Assembly: GCA_023525715.1 (NCBI GenBank)
Contig: JAKNSD010000064.1
Span: 563,501-627,500 of the forward strand
DNA: 64,000 bases
Reading direction: 5' to 3'
Source of the DNA: Cichorium intybus
Taxonomy: Eukaryota > Streptophyta > Magnoliopsida > Asterales > Asteraceae
This document shows positions 51,948 to 64,000 of this stretch, piece by piece. Made by a program: the position numbers and the translations under genes. Numbering within the stretch: the stretch's first letter is position 1; every line of letters starts with the position of its first letter. The notes under the pieces were generated by a model, which saw nothing but the letters and a program-made list of their open reading frames with translations, did no database searches and was not told where the DNA came from.

Positions 51948-54900
51948 TTGCAGGCACTTTGTGCTGGAGAGCCCAAGGATGGCACATGGTATATCGATAG
52001 TGGCTGCTCCAAGCATATGACAGGAAACCAGAGCTTTCTACGAGACTTCAAACCCACAGAATCCAAACAAGATGTTACTTTTGGAAACAACATGACTGCA
52101 AGAATCAAAGGTTATGGAAACATAACAAATGGTCACTTCACCATCAAGAAAGTAGCCTACGTCGACGGCCTAAAACATAACCTAATCAGCGTATCACAAC
52201 TTTGTGACAACAATCATGAAGTTCTTTTCACCAAACAACGAAGCATAATCACAGATGCCAAGACCAAAGCCATTCTAGTTAATTCTGATCGTCTAGGCAA
52301 CATGTATCCACTAGATATGGACCTTATCTATGGAAAACCAGACATCTGTCTCTTGTCCAAAGCTTCTGCTGATATTAGTTGGTTGTGGCATCGTCGTCTT
52401 TCCCATCTCAACTTCGGCTACATCAACAAGTTGATCGCAAATGATCTTGTTCGCAGACTGCCACTTCTGAAACTTGATAATGAAACTCTTTGTGCAGCTT
52501 GTGAAGGAGGAAAACTGTCCAAATCCTCTCATAAAAGCATTTCTGAATCTAGTGTATCCGAACCACTAGAATTACTGCACATTGATCTTTGCGGCCCTGC
52601 AAAAACCCAAAGCATAAAAGTGAAGAAATACATCCTTGTTATTATTGATGATTACTCACGCTTTACTTGGGTTTTCTTTTTAAGGCTAAAGTCAGAAGCA
52701 CCTGAAGAAATAATCAACTTCATCAAACAGATTGAATTAAAGCTCAAACGACCAGTTCGAAGAATCCGAAGTGATAATGGTTTAGAGTTCAAAATCATAA
52801 CTCTAGACTCATTTCTCAAAAACAAAGGCATCGAACACAACTTCTCAGCCCCTTACACTCCTCAACAAAACGGCGTTGTTGAAAGAAAGAACCGAACTCT
52901 GTGCGAAGCTGCAAGATCAATGCTTATCTTTGCTGATCTACCACAATTCTTCTGGGCAGAAGCAATAGCCACAGCTTGCTACACTCAAAATCGTTCTTTA
53001 ATCAATAAACAACTTCATAAAACACCATATGAAGTCATTAACAACCGAAAACCAAACATCAAATTCTTTCATATTTTTGGTTGTCGATGCTTCATAAAGA
53101 ATAACAAATATCACCTTTCAAAATTTGAATCAAGATCAGACGAAGGAATTTTCCTTGGTTACTCTTTTACCTCAGCTGCTTATCGAGTACTGAACAAACG
53201 TACTAGAGTAATTGAAGAAAGTACCGATATTCATTTCGATGAATTTTATGTCAGGAAATTGGATCGTAAACATTTTGGTTCTAAAATGATCGATAATATT
53301 TTTCAAAATCCAATTCAACAAATGCCTTCTATGGACATAGAAATTGATCTTGATTTACTTTTTGAACAACCCAAAACCGCTTATAATTCTGAATTTCTAA
53401 CATCTTCTACTTTTCCTACAGGAAACTCTGATGCAGAAACTTCACAATCAAACCAAGAAAATACAGATCAAGTCGAGGGGGAATTACCAACACCAAATCC
53501 CTCTTTGAACACTCCCAATCCACCTGTTCAAAATGATCCCAGTGCATCATCTACGGGGGAACCTTCATTACCTCATTCTCACCCTATAATCCAAAAAGAC
53601 ATATCTGACAACAACCAAAATCTATTCCCAACAGAATCACCTGATCAAGAAGAACAATGGGACATAGAAACACCAATCGAAATACCTGAAAAAACTCGCC
53701 TAAACAAATGGACCAGGAATCATCCTGCAAACCAAATCATAGGAGATCCCAATTCTGGTATTCAAACAAGAGCCGCTACCTCAAATGAATGTTTATACGG
53801 AGCATTCTTATCCATGACTGAACCCAAAACCATCCATTCAGCTCTCAAAGATCCAGACTGGGTCAAAGCCATGCAAGAAGAACTAGCTGAATTCGAAAGA
53901 AACCAAGTATGGGATCTTGTTCCTACACCTCCCGATGTTACTGTAGTAGGTTCAAGATGGGTTTTCAGAAACAAAACTGATGATCAAGGCATAGTCTGTC
54001 GAAACAAAGCAAGACTTGTCGTCAAGGGCTATTCACAACAAGAAGGAATCGACTACGATGAAACTTATGCTCCAGTTGCAAGACTCGAAGCCATTCGTAT
54101 CTTTCTAGCATATGCAGCTCACAAGAACTTCAAAGTATTTCAAATGGATGTAAAATGTGCATTTTTACATGGAGAGATTGATCGCGATGTGTATATTCAA
54201 CAACCTCCAGGTTTTGAAGATCCACAGTTCCCAAATCACAGTTTTAAGTTACAAAAAGCAGTTTATGGCTTAAAACAAGCACCTCAAGCCTGGTATTCAA
54301 CATTGTCAACATTTCTAGAAGAATCAGGATTCAAAAGAGGTTCAATTGATCAAACTCTCTTTCGTAAAATTTTTAATAAGCATCTGTTAATCGTTCAAAT
54401 ATATGTCGATGACATTATTTTCGGTTCTACTGATGAATCTTTGAGTATCAAGTTTGCAGATTTGATGAAAAGCAAATTTGAGATGAGCATGATAGGAGAA
54501 ATGACTACTTTTCTTGGACTTCAAGTCAAACAATCATCAGATGGAATTTTCATCAATCAAGAAAATTATGTCAAAAATCTTCTAACTCGTTTTTCCCTTG
54601 ATAAATCCAATACAGCAAAAACCCCAATGGCCCTTGGTTACAAATTAGATGCAGACTTAAATGGCAAGCCTGTCGATCAAAAGAAATATCGAGGAATGAT
54701 AGGTTCACTCCTATACCTCACAGCCAGCAGACCCGACATCATGTTTTCTACATGTGTCTGTGCCAGATACCAAGCCAATCCTATGGAATCTCATGCTATA
54801 GCTGTAAAAAGAATTTTTAAATATCTTAAAGGAACTCCATCTCTTGGCCTTTGGTATCCAGCTAACTCTGATTTTCAGCTTAACGCCTTCACCGACTCCG

Positions 54901-55358
54901 ACTATGGAGGATGCAGACTAGACAGAAAAAGCACATCTGGTTCTTGTCAATTTCTAGGAGGCAGACTGGTAAGTTGGACTTCAAAGAAACAATCATGCGT
55001 GTCCACTTCAACCGCAGAAGCTGAATATGTAGCTGCCGCAAGCTGCTGTTCACAAGTCATGTGGATGCAAACTCAATTACGTGACTATGGCTACAAAGTA
55101 TCACAAATTCCCATATTTTGTGACTCAACCAGCGCAATTGCCATTTCTCACAATCCCGTGCACCATTCCATGACAAAGCACATCGACATTCGATATCATT
55201 TCCTCAAAGACAACATACAAAAAGGTCATATCGAATTGCACTTCATAAACACCGAATATCAAATTGCCGATGTCTTTACAAAGGCTTTAGACGAAACCAA
55301 GTTTCAATACTTCCTAGGCCGTCTAGGAATGTTGAATCCAGATAACATCCATTCCTAA
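51948..55358 (+). CDS. pol: SIRE-type pol: protease, integrase, RT, RNase H
   Basis: About 1136 residues, in the same frame as gag and opened directly after the gag TAA, without an ATG at the start (LQALCAGEPKDGTW). Protease WYIDSGCSKHMTG lies at residues 20-35; integrase zinc part WLWHRRLSHLNFGYINKL with later CAACEGGK near 145-190; core LHIDLCGPAK, RIRSDNGLEF and PQQNGVVERKNR near 205-310; RT with YVDDIIFGSTDE near 820; RNase H FTDSDYGGCRLDRKSTSGSC near 980; end TKHIDIRYHFLKDNI. All catalytic motifs are present and no internal stop is seen. Expression needs the TAA to be read through, spliced out or supplied by another copy. Confidence 0.92.
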   Translation: MQALCAGEPKDGTWYIDSGCSKHMTGNQSFLRDFKPTESKQDVTFGNNMTARIKGYGNITNGHFTIKKVAYVDGLKHNLISVSQLCDNNHEVLFTKQRSIITDAKTKAILVNSDRLGNMYPLDMDLIYGKPDICLLSKASADISWLWHRRLSHLNFGYINKLIANDLVRRLPLLKLDNETLCAACEGGKLSKSSHKSISESSVSEPLELLHIDLCGPAKTQSIKVKKYILVIIDDYSRFTWVFFLRLKSEAPEEIINFIKQIELKLKRPVRRIRSDNGLEFKIITLDSFLKNKGIEHNFSAPYTPQQNGVVERKNRTLCEAARSMLIFADLPQFFWAEAIATACYTQNRSLINKQLHKTPYEVINNRKPNIKFFHIFGCRCFIKNNKYHLSKFESRSDEGIFLGYSFTSAAYRVLNKRTRVIEESTDIHFDEFYVRKLDRKHFGSKMIDNIFQNPIQQMPSMDIEIDLDLLFEQPKTAYNSEFLTSSTFPTGNSDAETSQSNQENTDQVEGELPTPNPSLNTPNPPVQNDPSASSTGEPSLPHSHPIIQKDISDNNQNLFPTESPDQEEQWDIETPIEIPEKTRLNKWTRNHPANQIIGDPNSGIQTRAATSNECLYGAFLSMTEPKTIHSALKDPDWVKAMQEELAEFERNQVWDLVPTPPDVTVVGSRWVFRNKTDDQGIVCRNKARLVVKGYSQQEGIDYDETYAPVARLEAIRIFLAYAAHKNFKVFQMDVKCAFLHGEIDRDVYIQQPPGFEDPQFPNHSFKLQKAVYGLKQAPQAWYSTLSTFLEESGFKRGSIDQTLFRKIFNKHLLIVQIYVDDIIFGSTDESLSIKFADLMKSKFEMSMIGEMTTFLGLQVKQSSDGIFINQENYVKNLLTRFSLDKSNTAKTPMALGYKLDADLNGKPVDQKKYRGMIGSLLYLTASRPDIMFSTCVCARYQANPMESHAIAVKRIFKYLKGTPSLGLWYPANSDFQLNAFTDSDYGGCRLDRKSTSGSCQFLGGRLVSWTSKKQSCVSTSTAEAEYVAAASCCSQVMWMQTQLRDYGYKVSQIPIFCDSTSAIAISHNPVHHSMTKHIDIRYHFLKDNIQKGHIELHFINTEYQIADVFTKALDETKFQYFLGRLGMLNPDNIHS

Positions 55359-56849
55359 TCTCTTACTTTTTGTTTGTACAAAAGAGTGTTTACTTTCAGT
55401 CAAATAACCAAAATCTTCCAAAAACATTCAAATAACCAAAATTTTCCAAAAACATCCACATAATCAAAAATCACAAAAAATTTAGGATAAAGTTTTATCT
55501 TTTAAAGTCCTTATAAAATCATGTGATTAACATCTTCTTGACTAAATTTTCAGATACTTATGCTCGATGAATGTTCTCAGTCATATTGATTCTTAAATTA
55601 AAGTGAAGGTTCAAATCTCAAAATTTTCGTTATGTACATTCTCCTATTCCCTTTGAATTTATTTCAAATATAACGATTTTATCAATTAAGGGACATAAGA
55701 TCAGGAGATTCAGATGAAAACATAACCCATGTGAGAAATTGTGCCTCGTCTTTAAATGCTAAGTGGAATTCATTTCTGTGAGCAAAGGTGTTTTCATTAT
55801 GACTTATAGGATTTATACTCTTATACCGTGATGCTAGTCTCATTTTTGCTTAGATATCAAAATGACCAGGGACGATACTTTCATTTTCTTATATATTAGA
55901 CAAACTGTCTATTATATCACCTATCCCTATCCTCAATCAAACCACTTCAAAGAAAAGCTTCATCATCTGGCATAACGAATCTGACAATCAAAGAAACGCA
56001 AAGTCATATTCAATAAATGATGTCAACAAATCACAACTGGTAACCACATCAGATATCTTTTACACAAAAGGTATTCGCGAAAATCAAGAAAAGATAAAAC
56101 AAAGGTGAACACTTCACCAAAGAAAAGGAAGATTTACAAACAACAATCCATCAAGACAGACATCTCTCAAAATTTTCCAAACAACAGTTTCTCAAATGCT
56201 TTATCAAATATAACTGTTAAAACCAAAGATTTACCGGGATACTGTAGCCTTCATAATTGAATATTCTTAGTTGCAAACTGCACTATGAAAATTTCTAAAC
56301 CCCTCTACAGGTATTTACCGACGGAGAGAGAGTGAACATCAATGGCATGAATGAAGAAACCCTCTGAGTAATGCCGAAACCAGTCTTATGTGATTGATTA
56401 TCTAATATGAAGACCAAGTGACTAAAGTATATAGGTATAAATCCACATTAAGCATAAGTCAACACCTTCAAACTGAGAGATATCACTCATCTTTAGTGAT
56501 TATACACCAGTTCTGCACCCAGAACAAACAAACACCTCAGTCAAGTGTGAGTTATACCTATGAGCGTTCATCTGAATCGACCTATTAAGATCACTCGTCG
56601 TCTTTATAAATGCTATAAAATCTTAAGGAATATTATGAAAATACATATACAAAAACCTTTTGATAATCGAACTTGAGACTTTGATTCAGAAACAAATATT
56701 CTTGACAAACATTTTTCAAAACATAAGTAAAATCTAGTCACACTCTTTCAAAACAAGTGATATGGTTTTATAAATGTCTTATCCAAATCTCAAGAATTTC
56801 AATCAAACATTTTTCTCCTCATTTCATTAATGATCACATAGGGGGAAAT
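55359..56849 (+). other. SIRE-type 3' untranslated region and polypurine tract
   Basis: About 1.5 kb between pol and the 3' LTR, where some SIRE elements carry an env-like ORF. Here stops in all frames leave nothing over 60 codons. A small direct repeat occurs near 55400-55470 (AATAACCAAAATCTTCCAAA and variants). ATAGGGGGAAAT ends the region. Confidence 0.8.
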
Positions 56850-58186
56850 TGTTGAATAATGTTTTTTATGTTTTTATGTGACCATCACTGAAATAAGTCG
56901 AAATGTTTTTATTAACAATTTATTTCAGATTGCGTAAATTCGAGATCAACCAAACCGGAGAAAATGACGCTATGTACCAAAGAGCAAAAATGTCACCCAG
57001 CGACAGCAATCGCGACCCAACAGCTCATGTGTCGCAAAATGAAGAAAATCAAAACAAAAGAAGAAAAAGGCTGGAACAGTGCAGATCGCGACCCGATCCA
57101 ACCCAGATCGCGACCCAATCGTGATGACACATACGTGACACTATGCTGACCAAAGATCGCGAACCGACGGCAACCAGACAAGATCGCGACCCGATCCATC
57201 TGCCCATCGCGACCCGACCATATCGCGACCCGATCTTCTTATAATCGCGACCCGATCCCAGCGACCAACTCCACCGAGTCGGGTAGTGGCCAGCACAAAA
57301 GAGGGAACCACTCGAGATCGCGACTCGATTCCATAGCAGATCGCGACCCGATCTTCGCTGGAACAGACTATAAATAGAGGCTTCCTCTAGCTGATTTTCA
57401 ATACACAATACAACATACACTTATTATCCTCAAGCATACCCACGACCAAACAGCTCAAAATTCTGATATTTCTGCATTTGGCAACGAGGATCAAACCGCA
57501 AAACCGCAAGAAACAAAACCTCCACCCGACACCAAACTTCAAACCTCTAAACAACCTCTACCCGACACCAAACTCCAAACCTCTAAACAACCTCTACCCG
57601 ACACCAAAAATCACCAAAACCTCATCTTACCGTGAAGAACAAGAAATCGACATATCAAGAAAAACGCTATCTTCCGCAGCTACCGATAAGTTCTTTTAAA
57701 ATTATCCGTGTCGTTATTGATTTATTTAAACTGTTATAAATCAACTGTACCAAATCTCCAATACATCCAAATTGAACCGTGACAACGAAAACATATGTGG
57801 ACTGTATTTAACCGAGACATCTAACTTTTAACTTCTAACCTTTTTTATTTATTGTAAAAACACGTTATCGTTGATAATGGCGTTTATTACATCTAACATC
57901 TAATTTCTAACTTCTAACTTCTAACTTCTAACTTCTAACCTTTTTATTTATTGTAAAAACACGTTATCGTTGATAATGGCGTTTATTACATCTAACCTTT
58001 AACTTCTAACTTTTACTTTATTTACCGCTTTCTGTCTATTTAAATATTGTCTAGTTTAGATTTACCGTTTTATTTTATTCCGCAACTCTTACTTATTCCG
58101 CATATTATAGATAAAATACATATCTGTCACACAGTAATCGGCTTAAAAACCCTTATTCGTGGTGATCGGTTATCGTATTTTCAACA
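56850..58186 (+). repeat. 3' LTR of the SIRE-type element
   Basis: Near-identical to 47512-48841, with a few substitutions and one extra AACTTCT unit. The motif array spans 57084-57353 and TATAAATAG is at 57369-57377. Confidence 0.95.
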
Positions 58187-58393
58187 GTACGATTATCGAA
58201 TTTTTACGCTACAGTAGTTTGCTGTCCGTATTTTCGACTTTTAATCGATATTTGTTTGATTTAGCATATGTAATACTATAATATTAATAATTCATTGCAA
58301 AAGTTATGGAAAATAACTTTTCAACATATAGATTAACGTACGCTTCATTTGACTATAGTTGACTTTTGTTGACCAAAATTTACAATTGTCACA
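58187..58393 (-). repeat. 5' LTR (element sense) of chromovirus copy 2, remaining piece
   Basis: Starts with the second GTACG copy and matches 38753-38953 except for an extra six bases (near 58267) and rare substitutions. It ends at AATTGTCACA before the TATAT duplication. Because transcription of the element starts in this LTR, the SIRE insertion separates the outer 5' end from the rest of the element. Confidence 0.92.
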
Positions 58394-58398
58394 TATAT

Positions 58399-58540
58399 AT
58401 ACACACACAATTATGGCCATTTGGCCTTGGAAGTATGCTAACATACACCTATAAATGTGTGTTGCTATCTTGCACTATATTAAATGTATTTTTAGTTTAT
58501 AAAGTTTAATAATTACAATTTTAGTGTATGTGTTTTATAT
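58399..58540. repeat. First unit of a dispersed duplicated sequence
   Basis: 58414-58535 (CATTTGGCCTTGGAAGTATG onward) is matched by 60148-60265 (AATTTGGCCTTTTAAGTATG) and in part by 61033-61115. The solo LTR then interrupts it, and the unit resumes at 59997. Confidence 0.7.
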
Positions 58541-59991
58541 ATGTTGAAAAATATATTTTTGTATGTGACCATCACTGAAATAAGATGAACTGTTTTTATC
58601 TAACAAATATTATCAGTTTATTTCAGGTTGCTTGAATTCAAGATCAAAAACAAGAAAGAATCAAGACCCAAGAATCCTTGAGAAAACGACCAAACCTAAG
58701 GAAGTGATGCTACGAACCAAAGAGCAAAATACAAAAATGTCACCCAGCTACAACAATCACGACGCGACAGACACCATGGTCGCGACGTGAAGAAGAGCAA
58801 ACACAAAAGTCCAGATTGCTACAGCAATCGCGACGCAACGGGACACCTGGTCGCGACGCGAAGCCCAGTGAACGCGACACCACCAACTTTTCAATCGCGA
58901 GACTACCAACACAACGCACTAACCAGTGGCCGACCAAAAGCAACACGACAAACGCACCCTCGCGACGCGACGGAAGCCCTGGTCGCGACGCGAACGCTGT
59001 ATTTCAGCAACTATAAATAAGAAGCTCACCTCTTGCCATTCTTGTGCATAAAAAACCTTACACCACACCATACCCATTCAAGCACCAATACATCAAGATT
59101 ACCCCACGTCCAAAGAGCAAAAAACCTGCCAAAACTCTCTAGAAAACTCTTTTCAACCAAAGAAAATCCACGTCCAAACAAACACCAAACAAAACCGCTA
59201 CACCCATACTCTACCCGACGCCAAACAAAACCTCTACCCAACACCATACAAAACCTCTACCCGACACCAAACAAAACCTCTACCCTACACCAAAAACAAA
59301 ACCTCTACCCGACACCAAACTTCAAACCTCTAAACAACCTCAACCCGAATACCAAACTACAAAACCTACACACCCTCTACCAAATACATACACCACGAAA
59401 ACTAAACCACAAAAACCCCGTGCATCTCAATTAAACCGACACCAAAAACCCATTTCACCAAACACCAAAAACTACCAAACCTCATCCTACCGTAAAGAAC
59501 AAGAATCGACGCTTCAAAGAAAACACCATCTTCCTCGGCTATCGATAAGTTCTTTTGAAATTATCTGTGTCGTTATTGATTTATTTAAACTGTTATAAAT
59601 CAACTGTACCAAATATCCAATACATCCGAATTGAACCTTGAAAACGAAAACATATGTGGACTGTATTTAACCGAGACATCTAACTTCTAACTTCTAACTT
59701 CTAACCTTTTTATTTATTGTAAAAACACTTTATCGTTGATAATTGCGTTTATTACATCTAACCTCTAACTTCTAACATTTATTTTTACCGCTTTCTGTCT
59801 ATTTAAATACTGTCTAGATTAAATTTACCGCTTTATTTTATTTATTTACAGCTTTCAGTAACTTAGTTTTAGTTTATATTTATTCCGCAACTCTTATTTA
59901 TTCCGCATATTATAGATAAAATACATATCTGTCACACAGTAACCGGCTTAAAAACCCTTATTCGTGGAGATCGATTATCGTATTTTCAACA
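58541..59991 (+). repeat. Solo LTR related to the SIRE-type element
   Basis: Starts TGTTGAAAAATA and ends CGTATTTTCAACA, flanked by the duplication ATATA (58536-58540 and 59992-59996). It aligns in order with the SIRE-type LTR (TGTGACCATCACTGAAATAA; ACACTTTATCGTTGATAA) but lacks the 96-base duplication. Its motif array has the core TCGCGACGCGA (for example 58851, 58962, 58982) before TATAAATA (59012-59019). No internal region is left, so recombination between LTRs is the likely origin. Confidence 0.9.
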
Positions 59992-59996
59992 ATATA

Positions 59997-61978
<1,982 letters not shown>

Positions 61979-63280
61979 TTAAAGTTCAAAACCATACCCG
62001 ACTCGCAGTTCATCATCATCAACCCTGTTCTTGCTTCTTTCATAATCAACATCATCTGTAGGCAACTCAAATCGACAAACAGGGCAAGTGTTACGAATGC
62101 TTAACCATGGCAGGATGCAGTCACCATGGTAATGATGACGACATGGAAGCTGTGTGACTTTCTCTTCAATTGAAATTTCATCTTTACAAACTGCACAGAT
62201 TACATGGTCGTCTTCTTTTGAATCTTCGGTTTTCTTCAAGGTTACCAATGGGAGATTATCCACGATGGATTTAGAAGCAGGTGGACTACCTCTCAAAGCT
62301 CTTACAGTCTCCACGAATTGACCGATTAAAGTATCGAATTCAGCTGTGTAAACAAAACCCTCACCTGAATCGGTTTCGAATTCGAGATCTCGTTCCAGGT
62401 TGTTGTTGACGGCTAGAAGGATCTCCCATTCCAAAACCCCAACGGCGGCGTCTCCTTCTGATGAAATTTCAGATGAAACGGAGATTTCTTCGATTCTATC
62501 GATTACAGAGCTTAATCCGTCTCTTTCTTCAACTCTGGAAGTGGCTTCTTCCCTGTCGATAGATGAACAATACCAGAAACGTTGGTGATTCGGTTCAATG
62601 GATTGGAAGCTGTCGTTATTTTGATCGTGAACTTGACCTAATTCTTCTGTATCGGAGTCGGATTCGATTCCGACAACTCTCAGGCCGCTGGTTTCAAACC
62701 CTAGCTGCTCGATGTTATTAGAAACGAAATCATCGTCTTCGTTTATCGGACTACCGTCAGAAACGCTGATTCCTACATCCGTGCTCGAGAACCGGCGAGA
62801 AACATGTTCGGTATCTCCACGATTGTCGAACAAATCGGTGATGAAATCCATTTGGTCGTATTCTCCATCGTCACCGTACAAACAATCCGGATAAACAGTT
62901 GAATCCGGCGAGTCGGATTCTGATTCGGACTCCGATTCCGATTCCGATTCAGATGAGCAACACGAACATGAATTCGATTTCGATTTCACCTGGAGATTAT
63001 GATGATGTTGGTGATGATAACAAAACGACGACGAAGAAGAAGGAACGAAAAACGATGAATTGAGAGGAGAAAACGGATCGAAATTGAAGGTGTAAGGAAC
63101 ATCTTCGTCCTCCTCCACGTTCACAAGATCATCGTCTTCGACTTCGACCAAACCAGAGCAGTTAGTCATGGAATTATCTAGGGTTTGTTGAGATGAAATT
63201 CTTTCATCTTCCTGAAGAACATGGTATTCGGATTCATCGGATTGTAGAGGTAAAGATTGGGTTTTTGAAATGTGTGCCAT
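61979..63280 (-). CDS. RING-H2 E3 ubiquitin-protein ligase
   Basis: An intronless 433-residue protein. Residues 362-402 form a C3H2C3 RING-H2 domain: CAVC, 14 residues, CRHHYHGDC, ILPWLSIRNT, then CPVC. All eight zinc ligands and the conserved Trp are present, so E2 binding and ubiquitin transfer are expected. The N-terminal 350 residues are acidic and Ser-rich, with an SE repeat near 110-126 (SESESESESESESDSPDS), and look disordered. A helical segment (VGVLEWEILLAVNNNLERDL) at about 280-300 precedes a segment before the RING that resembles plant CIP8- and RING1-type ligases. No signal peptide or membrane span is seen, so it is probably cytosolic or nuclear. The substrate is unknown. No lesion. 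Confidence 0.92.
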   Translation of the reverse strand: MAHISKTQSLPLQSDESEYHVLQEDERISSQQTLDNSMTNCSGLVEVEDDDLVNVEEDEDVPYTFNFDPFSPLNSSFFVPSSSSSFCYHHQHHHNLQVKSKSNSCSCCSSESESESESESESDSPDSTVYPDCLYGDDGEYDQMDFITDLFDNRGDTEHVSRRFSSTDVGISVSDGSPINEDDDFVSNNIEQLGFETSGLRVVGIESDSDTEELGQVHDQNNDSFQSIEPNHQRFWYCSSIDREEATSRVEERDGLSSVIDRIEEISVSSEISSEGDAAVGVLEWEILLAVNNNLERDLEFETDSGEGFVYTAEFDTLIGQFVETVRALRGSPPASKSIVDNLPLVTLKKTEDSKEDDHVICAVCKDEISIEEKVTQLPCRHHYHGDCILPWLSIRNTCPVCRFELPTDDVDYERSKNRVDDDELRVGYGFEL

Positions 63281-63847
63281 TACAGGAAGTCGATTAAACC
63301 TATTCTGTGATTGAATTTGATAGAACCCAACAAGAATGTGGACCAGGATGATGAGGAAGACTTGTTTCTTCTTTGCACACGCTCTTTGACAAATGTTGCT
63401 GCTCTCTTTCCCTTTTTTTCCTTTTTTTTTTTTTTTTTTTGTTTTCTTTTTCTTTACTCTTATTAATCCAATGGGAATTTAATTTTTGTTTTTAATGATG
63501 GTATTTTTGATAGTTTCTATCTCACCAACCATATGATAAAAATAATCCATCGTTACATATACTCCAACCATATGGATCAAATTAACGCTACCCTAAATGA
63601 TAAGTGAGAGTTTAATAATCTTTTTTGTGATGCCACAAAGACATTGAGATTCCTAAAAGTGTAATATGTGATGTATCACATAGTTCAATAGCGATAATTT
63701 GATTGAAGGTTCTTAGGTCGTTGTATTGCTTAGCGTATTAAAAGTAGTATACAAACTTAATAATCGAATTGTATTAATTCAAGTAATAGGGTTACTGTCT
63801 CTTTTTTACCAAAGCCTGGACTTTGATGTTCAGGTTGTAGATGCACA
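63281..63847. other. Upstream region of the RING gene
   Basis: Read on the minus strand this is the 5' flank. A long T run on the plus strand (63409-63440) gives a purine-rich A/G stretch about 130-160 bases before the ATG. No clear TATA box was found. No other gene is seen. Confidence 0.4.
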
Positions 63848-64000
63848 CACTAGTAAAAGACAAAAGGCGAAGAACGGACACCGCGTCTTAAGTCCGGACA
63901 TGATAAACCTACGTTGTTATGCTTAATAAAGTTGTCCAAATGATTGCCCTAGCACAAAGGACAATTGTCATCCGAGACCTACACATAAGTGTCTTCACAC
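63848..64000 (+). mobile_element. Possible left end of a CACTA (En/Spm) transposon
   Basis: CACTAGTAAAAGAC at 63848 has the CACTA terminal motif, followed by GGACACCGCGTCTTAAGTCC, a GC-rich inverted-style block as in subterminal regions of plant CACTA elements. The other end would be outside the window, so this is provisional. Confidence 0.4.

Larger units (their letters stand above)
47512..58186 (+). mobile_element. SIRE-type Ty1/copia retrotransposon, nearly intact
   Basis: The element is 10.7 kb with LTRs 47512-48841 (1330 bp) and 56850-58186 (1337 bp); the length difference is one extra 7-base AACTTCT unit. The duplication GTACG is perfect (47507-47511 and 58187-58191). Primer site TGGTATCAGAGC (48844-48855) and polypurine tract (ATAGGGGGAAAT, 56838-56849) are in place. 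Gag (49134-51947) and pol (51948-55358) share one frame, separated by a single TAA. A long gag with a coiled-coil extension and a long 3' untranslated region fit the SIRE/Maximus lineage. No env-like ORF is seen. It is the youngest layer of this nest. Confidence 0.95.

Noticed and set aside
55359..56849. Env-like ORF downstream of SIRE pol
   Set aside because: Searched because some SIRE elements have one, but stops are frequent in all frames and no signal or membrane segment is seen.
59033..59434. 133-codon Pro/Thr/Asn-rich ORF in the solo LTR
   Set aside because: It lies in the transcribed part of an LTR over CTCTACCCGACACCAAAC repeats; no protein family resembles it and the related LTRs lack a matching long frame.

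Overview
This window is plant nuclear DNA, mostly a nest of LTR retrotransposons. It is AT-rich, carries long (TA)n microsatellites, and holds only two convincing host genes, both without introns in the coding part: a small bZIP transcription factor (27363-27947, +) and a RING-H2 E3 ubiquitin ligase (61979-63280, -). The retroelement lineages (Athila, Tekay/Del-type chromoviruses, SIRE-type and Ale-type copia) are those of angiosperms. An asterid, perhaps of the daisy family, is my guess and is not proven by the sequence.

Layout: 1-1338 is the 3' end of a copia-type or non-autonomous LTR element inserted in the gag region of an Athila-like element (1339-3144, continuing at 12846-16784). That Athila copy has gag and protease, no reverse transcriptase or integrase, and a late env-like ORF. 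An almost intact chromovirus (3145-12845, minus strand, target-site duplication TGAAG) splits it. A LINE 3' remnant follows (16785-17070), then a young Ale-type copia (17280-21885, duplication ATAAT) whose gag is replaced by GC-rich sequence. 21886-27362 holds non-coding DNA, two foldback elements bounded on both sides by (TA)n, and a third foldback element just upstream of the bZIP gene. A SINE with a 17-bp duplication lies downstream of that gene. 31171-35830 holds minus-strand relics of a SIRE-like gag and an Athila-like element, the latter split by a foldback transposon.

The largest nest is 36084-58393. A second chromovirus (minus strand, duplication TATAT) entered a (TA)n tract. It carries a Harbinger-type MITE in its reverse transcriptase. 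A SIRE-type copia (47512-58186, duplication GTACG) then entered its right LTR. A related solo LTR (58541-59991, duplication ATATA) follows. The RING gene lies beyond, and the last ~150 bases look like the end of a CACTA transposon.

The genes do not form a pathway. The window is chiefly a readable record of insertion order. Its most unusual features are arrays of CpG-rich motifs just upstream of the TATA box in three LTR families, paired 16-bp palindromes in a chromovirus LTR, an in-frame stop with an intron-acceptor-like context between SIRE gag and pol, and a pol-less Athila. No CRISPR, rRNA, tRNA gene or operon-like system was seen.
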